10,423 nt of DNA. Source: Hyphomicrobium sp. (GTDB taxonomy: Bacteria > Pseudomonadota > Alphaproteobacteria > Rhizobiales > Hyphomicrobiaceae). This document shows positions 5,920 through 10,423 of this stretch, piece after piece (the stretch's first letter is position 1; the number at the start of each line of letters is the position of its first letter). The stretch spans positions 1 through 10,423 of the forward strand of contig JAICLG010000099.1 of the NCBI GenBank assembly GCA_025927515.1, written 5' to 3'. A model generated the notes under the pieces. The model was given only the letters and a program-made list of their open reading frames with translations, was not told the origin of the DNA and made no database searches. The position numbers and the translations under genes were made by a program.

Positions 5920-7318
5920 ATGAAACCGACCGTAAGTCGCCCGAACGCTGCTCGGACGAGACGCCGAGGGCTCTGAGCTTCCGGTGCAGGGCCGATCGTT
6001 CCATGCCCACGAACTCGGCCGTGCGCGAGATGTTGCCGCCGAAGCGATTGATCTGCGCCAGCAGATACTCGCGCTCGAAAATCTCGCGCGCCTCTCTGAG
6101 CGGCAACGACATCAGATGTTCCGCTCCGCCGTTGACGGGCAGCGGCACGTTCGACCCGATTTCATCCGGAAGCATGTCGGCGGTGATTGCTGCGCCGGGA
6201 TCGCCGCCCGCCAGGATCAGCAATCGTTCGACGTTGTTGCGAAGCTCGCGCACGTTGCCCGGCCAGTCGTGCGCCTGCAGCACCGCGATGGCATCTTCTC
6301 CGATCCGCCGCGGGGCGAGGCCCGACGTCTGCGCCACCTGCCCGACGAAATACTGGATGAGATCGGGAATATCCTCGCGCCGCTCGGCGAGGCTCGGCAC
6401 GCGCAACGTCACGACGTTCAGCCGATGATAGAGATCCTCGCGGAAACGTCCCTCGCGAATGTCCTGATCGAGATCGCGCGACGTCGATGAAATGATGCGA
6501 ACATCGACCGACACCTTTTGCGATCCGCCGAGCCGCAGGAATTTCTGCTCGACGAGAACGCGCAGAACCTTGCCCTGCGTCTCCATCGGCATGTCCGCGA
6601 CTTCGTCGATATAAAGCGTGCCCGTGTGCGCTTCTTCAAGCGCGCCGACCTTGCGCGGGCCGCCGGTCCGATCCTCCGTGCCAAACAGCTCTTCCTCGAC
6701 GCGGTCAGGCACCATCGCCGCCGCGTTGAGCACAACGAACGGGCCGTCGGCGCGCAGCGATTTCTGATGCAGCACGCGCGCCGCAAGCTCCTTGCCCGAA
6801 CCCGATGCGCCGCGCAGCATGATGCGGCTGTTGGTCGGACCGGCCTTGTCGATGTTGTTCTTCAGCTGATTGATCGCCGGCGATTTGCCGATCATCTCCG
6901 CCGAGACGACCGAACGCTCTTTGAGTTCGCGCACCTCGCGATTGAGCTGCGACGCCTCGAGCGCACGCAGCGTCACCAGCACCAGCCGGTCCGCTTTGAA
7001 CGGCTTCTCGATGTAGTCATAAGCGCCGCGTTTGATGGCGGTGACAGCCGTCTCGATATTGCCGTGGCCCGAGATGATGACCACCGGCAGATCCGGATAT
7101 GTCCGCTTCATGATCGTCAGAACCTCGAGGCCGTCGAGGCGGCTGCCCTGCAGCCAGATGTCGAGAATGACGAGATGAGGTTTTCTGTCTTCGATCGCAC
7201 GCAGCGCTTCATCGCTATCGCGCGCGAGGCGGGTCCGATGCCCTTCATCCTGCAGGATACCGGCGACGAGGTCGCGAATATCGGCTTCATCATCAACGAT
7301 CAAAATATCAGCGGACAT
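5918..7318 (-). CDS. ntrX: Two-component response regulator NtrX (AAA+ type, no GAFTGA loop)
   Basis: NtrX is the partner of NtrY and controls nitrogen, respiratory and envelope genes in alphaproteobacteria. Domains in the 466-residue protein: a receiver (about 1-120) with acidic pocket D9/D10, phosphoacceptor D53 (LVILDIWL) and K105 (EKPF); an AAA+ domain (about 140-370) with Walker A GASGSGKE (170-177), Walker B LYIDE (235-239), GRFREDLYHRLNV and WPGNVREL; and a C-terminal Fis-type helix-turn-helix (about 427-453, NISRTAEFVGM...HRKLRALG). Where NtrC has GAFTGA, this protein reads ELFGTEDRTGGPRKVG, so it probably does not activate sigma54. The ATG at 7318 was chosen because AGGAG lies 7 nt upstream; a GTG directly before it (7321) would be only 4 nt from that site. 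It is 30 nt after ntrY and 10 nt before dat. Confidence 0.96.
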   Translation of the reverse strand: MSADILIVDDEADIRDLVAGILQDEGHRTRLARDSDEALRAIEDRKPHLVILDIWLQGSRLDGLEVLTIMKRTYPDLPVVIISGHGNIETAVTAIKRGAYDYIEKPFKADRLVLVTLRALEASQLNREVRELKERSVVSAEMIGKSPAINQLKNNIDKAGPTNSRIMLRGASGSGKELAARVLHQKSLRADGPFVVLNAAAMVPDRVEEELFGTEDRTGGPRKVGALEEAHTGTLYIDEVADMPMETQGKVLRVLVEQKFLRLGGSQKVSVDVRIISSTSRDLDQDIREGRFREDLYHRLNVVTLRVPSLAERREDIPDLIQYFVGQVAQTSGLAPRRIGEDAIAVLQAHDWPGNVRELRNNVERLLILAGGDPGAAITADMLPDEIGSNVPLPVNGGAEHLMSLPLREAREIFEREYLLAQINRFGGNISRTAEFVGMERSALHRKLRALGVSSEQRSGDLRSVS

Positions 7319-7325
7319 CACTACG

Positions 7326-7330
7326 CTCCT
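7326..7330 (-). promoter_or_regulatory. Ribosome-binding site of ntrX
   Basis: AGGAG on the minus strand lies 7 nt before the ATG at 7318. The preceding GTG codon at 7321 would leave only 4 nt, so the ATG is favoured and the protein begins MSADILIVDD. Confidence 0.7.
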
Positions 7331-7348
7331 GGGAAATATGCGGTTGTA

Positions 7349-9685
7349 TCATGCTCCACTCGCGGCATGCGAGGCGGTATGGCTTTGTTCAGTGGAAAGG
7401 TCGTGGGCATTTTCAAGTTTAATAGGCAGTGTCATGCGAATGAGTGCGCCGCGCGTGCGCGTTTCCGTCAGCGGCGCGTCTTCAAGCGTCAGCGTTCCGC
7501 TATGCTGCTCGACAACTTTCTGAACGATCGCGAGCCCGAGACCGGTCCCTTTGGCGCGCGTCGTGACGTAGGGCTCAAGAAGCTTGGCGCGGTTCTGCTT
7601 CGGCAAGCCGATGCCGTTGTCGATGATTTCGATGGCGACGCGATCGTGCGACGGCAGCACACGCACTTCTATCTGAGGTTCGTATCCTTCCGGGCGACCC
7701 TGCGCCTCGCCGTAGGATTCGATCGCCTCTGCTGCGTTCTTGATGAGATTGGTGACCGCCTGAGAAACGAGCCGCAAGTCGAAGCGGGCACGCACCGGAT
7801 GATCCGGGATCGAGAGCTTGAAATTGACCTCCTTGTGGCCTTCGCGGAAAAGCACTGCGGGTTCCTGCACCGCCAGCCTCAGATCCTGATCCGCCATGAC
7901 CGGTTGCGGCATGCGCGCGAACGACGCGAACTCGTCGACCATGCTCTTGATCTGCCCGGTTTGACGCTCGATCGTCTGCGTCAGCGTTTCGAACAGTTCG
8001 CGGTCGTCTGAAACCTGCTTGCCGAATTTGCGGCGCAGCCGTTCGGCCGAAAGTTGTATCGGCGTGAGTGGGTTCTTGATCTCATGCGCAATACGGCGCG
8101 CGACATCCGCCCAGGCGCTCGTTCGCTGAGCTTGAACCAGCTCCGAGATGTCGTCGAACGTGACGACGGACCCGACATCGCCCTCGCCGCCCTTCTTGTG
8201 CGTGACCTTCACGGCGAACGTCCGTTCCTCGTCGCCGATCTGCTTCTTGATCTCGCTTTGACTTTGGCCTTTGCCTTTGAAACCCGTTTCCTCCGCCGTC
8301 GCGAGTACCGGCGCAAATTCGGGAACGACATCCGCGATTGGTTTGCCGACGACATCTGTGCTGGAGAAGCCGAGTAAACGTTCGGCCGAACGGCTTAAGA
8401 GCGTGATGCGATCCGCACTGTCGAGACCGATGACGCCCGCCGACACGCCCGACAAAACGGCCTCGATGAAATTGCGCCGCTCGGTGAGTTGCTCATTCGT
8501 TTGATGCAGCGCGTCCTGCTGATGCTTCAGTTCCCGCGTCATCAGATTGAATGTGTGGGACAGGCGGCGAAGATCGCCCTCGCCCCGCTTTTCCGGCAGC
8601 GCGATTTCGAGGTTGCCCTTCGAGACTTCCTGCGCACCCGCGATCAGTCGCCTGATGGGCGCAACGAACCGCCCCGCGAACCACATGCCGACCCAGATGG
8701 CCGCCAGCAGCGAGGTCATCGAGATCATGAAATAGATGAGACCGTGCGCTACCTTCAGGCCGCTCTTGGCCTTTCTCAAGCGCGTGTACTCGTAGACGTT
8801 CTGCTCCGTTCTCTGCAGGTGATTGATCACCTTCGGGCTGACGCCGCGCGCGACGTAGAGATAGCGGCCCGGCATGCTGTCGATCTTGGCAATCGCCGAA
8901 ATGCGGTAATCGCTCGAAGGCGTCGAAAGAGCAACCTGCCCCGCCTCGGCCTGCTTGATGGCAGACGGCGGCGGCACGACGTAGGGCAGCTTCGGATCGT
9001 CGAGCGCCAGAACGATCGGAACGCCGTCGGAATCGATAACGTAGGCCGACGTCAGGTCGCGAAGCCCCGCCTGCCCGATGAGGAATTTCTGGAACGCATC
9101 AGGGTCGGCGCTGAGCGTTGCGGCTTCGCCATTGATGTCGCGCACCATGTTGACGATGTCGGTGCGGATGATCTGGTTGTGTTCATCGACGTAGGCTTTC
9201 GCGACGTCGTAGGAATTTTCGACGATGGCACTCGTTCGCCCCGAAAACCATCCATCCAGCGAGCGCGAGAACGTCGTCGTCGCTGCGATCGCGAGCAGCA
9301 CCGTCGGCAGCGCCGCGATCAAGCTGAATAGCGCCACGATGCGCGTGTGCAGCCGCGCGCCCGCGACCCGCTGTTTCCAGGCGCGCCGCAAGCCGAGCGC
9401 TTGCCAGATGACGATCGCGAGCATGGTCAGGATGAGCACCACGTTCACCGCGAGTGCCGTCCAGACGTATTCGTTGCGCGGCGCGATCGCCGTCAGTCCG
9501 GTCAGGATCAGATAGCTCGCAAGCGCCGAAAACACCGACAGAAGCACGACGCCGAGACCGAACCAGAAAGCCCGATCGGACGGATTGAGCGGCGTCGAGC
9601 CCTCTTCCATCAGCGCAGCAGCGGTCGCGTGCCCACGGCCGTTCGTCGTGTCCGGCATGCTTGCACTGCTGTTGCTGGCGCTCAT
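7349..9685 (-). CDS. ntrY: Membrane sensor histidine kinase NtrY
   Basis: NtrY autophosphorylates and passes phosphate to NtrX. The 778-residue protein has three N-terminal TM segments (about 39-67, 73-99, 115-139), a sensory region of about 175 residues, probably periplasmic, and a fourth TM (about 314-337). A HAMP linker follows (to about 390), then a PAS domain (about 404-520) and HisKA with the phosphoacceptor H534 in RRIAHEIKNPLTP. The ATPase domain has the N-box NLIKNAAEA (646-654), G1 DNGIGLP (689-695) and G2 GTGLGLAIV (713-721). All catalytic boxes are intact, and the length is typical for NtrY. The start is the ATG at 9685 (MSASNSS). The frame runs on upstream to a TTG at 9772 lacking a properly spaced ribosome-binding site, and internal ATGs at 9658 and 9610 are weaker. 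The Shine-Dalgarno at 9685 is itself poor (GGGCG), so the exact start is less sure than the gene. It probably heads a ntrY-ntrX-dat transcript. Confidence 0.96.
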   Translation of the reverse strand: MSASNSSASMPDTTNGRGHATAAALMEEGSTPLNPSDRAFWFGLGVVLLSVFSALASYLILTGLTAIAPRNEYVWTALAVNVVLILTMLAIVIWQALGLRRAWKQRVAGARLHTRIVALFSLIAALPTVLLAIAATTTFSRSLDGWFSGRTSAIVENSYDVAKAYVDEHNQIIRTDIVNMVRDINGEAATLSADPDAFQKFLIGQAGLRDLTSAYVIDSDGVPIVLALDDPKLPYVVPPPSAIKQAEAGQVALSTPSSDYRISAIAKIDSMPGRYLYVARGVSPKVINHLQRTEQNVYEYTRLRKAKSGLKVAHGLIYFMISMTSLLAAIWVGMWFAGRFVAPIRRLIAGAQEVSKGNLEIALPEKRGEGDLRRLSHTFNLMTRELKHQQDALHQTNEQLTERRNFIEAVLSGVSAGVIGLDSADRITLLSRSAERLLGFSSTDVVGKPIADVVPEFAPVLATAEETGFKGKGQSQSEIKKQIGDEERTFAVKVTHKKGGEGDVGSVVTFDDISELVQAQRTSAWADVARRIAHEIKNPLTPIQLSAERLRRKFGKQVSDDRELFETLTQTIERQTGQIKSMVDEFASFARMPQPVMADQDLRLAVQEPAVLFREGHKEVNFKLSIPDHPVRARFDLRLVSQAVTNLIKNAAEAIESYGEAQGRPEGYEPQIEVRVLPSHDRVAIEIIDNGIGLPKQNRAKLLEPYVTTRAKGTGLGLAIVQKVVEQHSGTLTLEDAPLTETRTRGALIRMTLPIKLENAHDLSTEQSHTASHAASGA

Positions 9686-9733
9686 CAGATTTCGCCCGGT
9701 CCGATTGTCAAAGTGATTTGCCCCGAATGTTTC

Positions 9734-9756
9734 CGCCGGAGTTATCGCTCCCGGCG
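9734..9756 (-). repeat. Stem-loop in the ntrY leader
   Basis: On the minus strand CGCCGGGAG and CTCCGGCG flank the 6-nt loop CGATAA, giving an 8-bp stem with one bulged G. It lies about 48 nt before the ntrY ATG and has no T-run after it, so it does not look like a terminator. If transcribed, it would be a stable hairpin in the ntrY leader. Confidence 0.45.
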
Positions 9757-9808
9757 AGCGTGCGGCGTGCAATCCCCTGCAGCCATTCCGCTACACAGGG
9801 GTGACCCA

Positions 9809-9864
9809 ACAGTGTAACTGTGACATTTTCGCGACATTGCTGGTGCACTTCAAGCGCTAAGCGC
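9809..9864. promoter_or_regulatory. Cluster of short inverted and direct repeats between ntrC and ntrY
   Basis: The 228-nt spacer 9686-9913 holds ACAGT-GTA-ACTGT (9809-9821), a perfect 13-bp odd palindrome. It also holds direct repeats GACATT at 9822-9827 and 9833-9838, 11 bp apart, and GCGCT-A-AGCGC (9854-9864). I found no sigma54-type -24/-12 element and no convincing sigma70 hexamers; a TTGACA-like word on the minus strand lies too close to the ntrY ATG to be its -35 box. The repeats could be regulator sites for a ntrYX promoter, but that is inference. Confidence 0.3.
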
Positions 9865-9913
9865 AGGTCTGCCCGGCCTTTTCGGATCAATGTCGTGCAA
9901 AACCGGCGAAACG

Positions 9914-10423
9914 TCAGCTTTCGACGGTGCGAAACACGCGAATGTTGAGATCGCGAATGCGGGCCCGGAGCGTGTTCCGGTTTAGCCCAAGAAGCTCGGC
10001 GGCGCGGATTTGATTGCCGCGTGTCGCCGCCAGCGCCGCGCTCAAAAGCGGCTTCTCGACGTCGCGGATGACGCGATCGTAAAGCCCAGGCGGCGGCAGG
10101 TCGTTGCCGAAGGACGAGAAATATCGCGACAGGTAACGCTCGACCGACTCGCTGAGATCGGCGTTGTCGGGGCTGCTGCCGATTGCCGTGGACATCGACG
10201 AACCGGCGAGTTCCTGCTCGACGATCTGAGCCGTCAGCGTATCTTCCGGGTGCAGCGCGACGAGCCGGCGCACGACGTTTTCAAGCTCGCGGATGTTGCC
10301 GGGCCAGGGATGTCCCTTGAGCCGTTCGATTGCGGGGCTCTCGATGGATTTTTGCCCCAGCCCCTCGCGCGACGCTTGCCGCAGAAAATGCCGGACGAGG
10401 TCGCCGACGTCTTCCAGGCGCTC
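9914..10423 (-). CDS. ntrC: Nitrogen regulation response regulator NtrC, 3' part
   Basis: NtrC is the sigma54-dependent activator phosphorylated by NtrB under nitrogen limitation. Only the last 169 residues are in the window; the frame is open to the right edge at 10423. The visible part begins in the end of the AAA+ domain (ERLEDVGDLVRHFLRQA), passes GHPWPGNIRELENVVRRL (the sensor II region) and ends in the Fis-type DNA-binding domain (ATRGNQIRAAELLGLNRNTLRARIRDL). A GTG at 10273 inside this frame is not the start, because the AAA+ sequence continues upstream of it. The gene runs in the same direction as ntrY, 228 nt upstream. The receiver, Walker motifs and GAFTGA loop lie outside the window. 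It is told apart from NtrX by its C-terminal domain and by the presence of a separate ntrX here. Confidence 0.93.
   Translation of the reverse strand, partial: ERLEDVGDLVRHFLRQASREGLGQKSIESPAIERLKGHPWPGNIRELENVVRRLVALHPEDTLTAQIVEQELAGSSMSTAIGSSPDNADLSESVERYLSRYFSSFGNDLPPPGLYDRVIRDVEKPLLSAALAATRGNQIRAAELLGLNRNTLRARIRDLNIRVFRTVES

Noticed and set aside
6518..8011. Plus-strand open frame of 497 codons
   Set aside because: It is antisense to ntrX and ntrY. The translation is Arg/His-rich with no domain, as expected for a shadow frame in GC-rich DNA.
8489..9331. Plus-strand open frame of 280 codons
   Set aside because: It is antisense to the sensor half of ntrY, Arg-rich, and shows no recognisable motif.
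9686..9772. Extension of NtrY to a TTG at 9772
   Set aside because: The purine-rich stretch abuts the TTG without proper spacing, and the extra 29 residues show no family feature.
9757..9795. Sigma54 promoter upstream of ntrY (TGGCTG...TTGCA on the minus strand)
   Set aside because: The GG and GC are separated by 12 nt, whereas the -24/-12 element needs 10.

Overview
The window looks like chromosome from a GC-rich alphaproteobacterium, most likely order Hyphomicrobiales (Rhizobiales). The evidence is the gene order ntrC-ntrY-ntrX-dat-hfq-hflX, the short alphaproteobacterial type of Hfq, and a GC-rich palindromic repeat of a kind scattered through genomes of that order. A Hyphomicrobium-like genus is possible, but the genus is a guess.

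Layout from right to left, which is the direction of transcription for most genes. On the minus strand, the 3' part of ntrC enters at the right edge (10423 to 9914). A 228-nt spacer with several inverted repeats follows, then ntrY (sensor kinase, start 9685), ntrX (response regulator, start 7318) and a class IV aminotransferase of the D-amino-acid transaminase type (TTG start at 5907, Shine-Dalgarno overlapping the ntrX stop). A 207-nt spacer carries two tandem 22-bp inverted repeats, a possible promoter and an A-rich leader. It is followed by hfq (start 4836), hflX (TTG start overlapping the hfq stop) and an FAD-dependent monooxygenase (start 3153). On the plus strand, mazG (982-1911) converges on the monooxygenase. 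At the left edge, an unrecognised membrane protein on the minus strand (872 to 48) is divergent from mazG.

How the genes work together: NtrB/NtrC and NtrY/NtrX are paired two-component systems for nitrogen, redox and envelope-related control in alphaproteobacteria. Hfq is the RNA chaperone for sRNA regulation, HflX is a ribosome-associated GTPase, and MazG hydrolyses NTPs or (p)ppGpp-like nucleotides. The locus is mostly conserved regulatory and housekeeping DNA. I see no phage, CRISPR, transposase or defence island.

Points worth a second look: a palindromic repeat inserted in frame in the linker of mazG; paired palindromes in front of hfq; a short upstream ORF overlapping the hfq start; an NtrX without the sigma54-contacting GAFTGA loop; a His-to-Phe change at the expected carboxylate-binding site of the aminotransferase; and a bulged hairpin in the ntrY leader.
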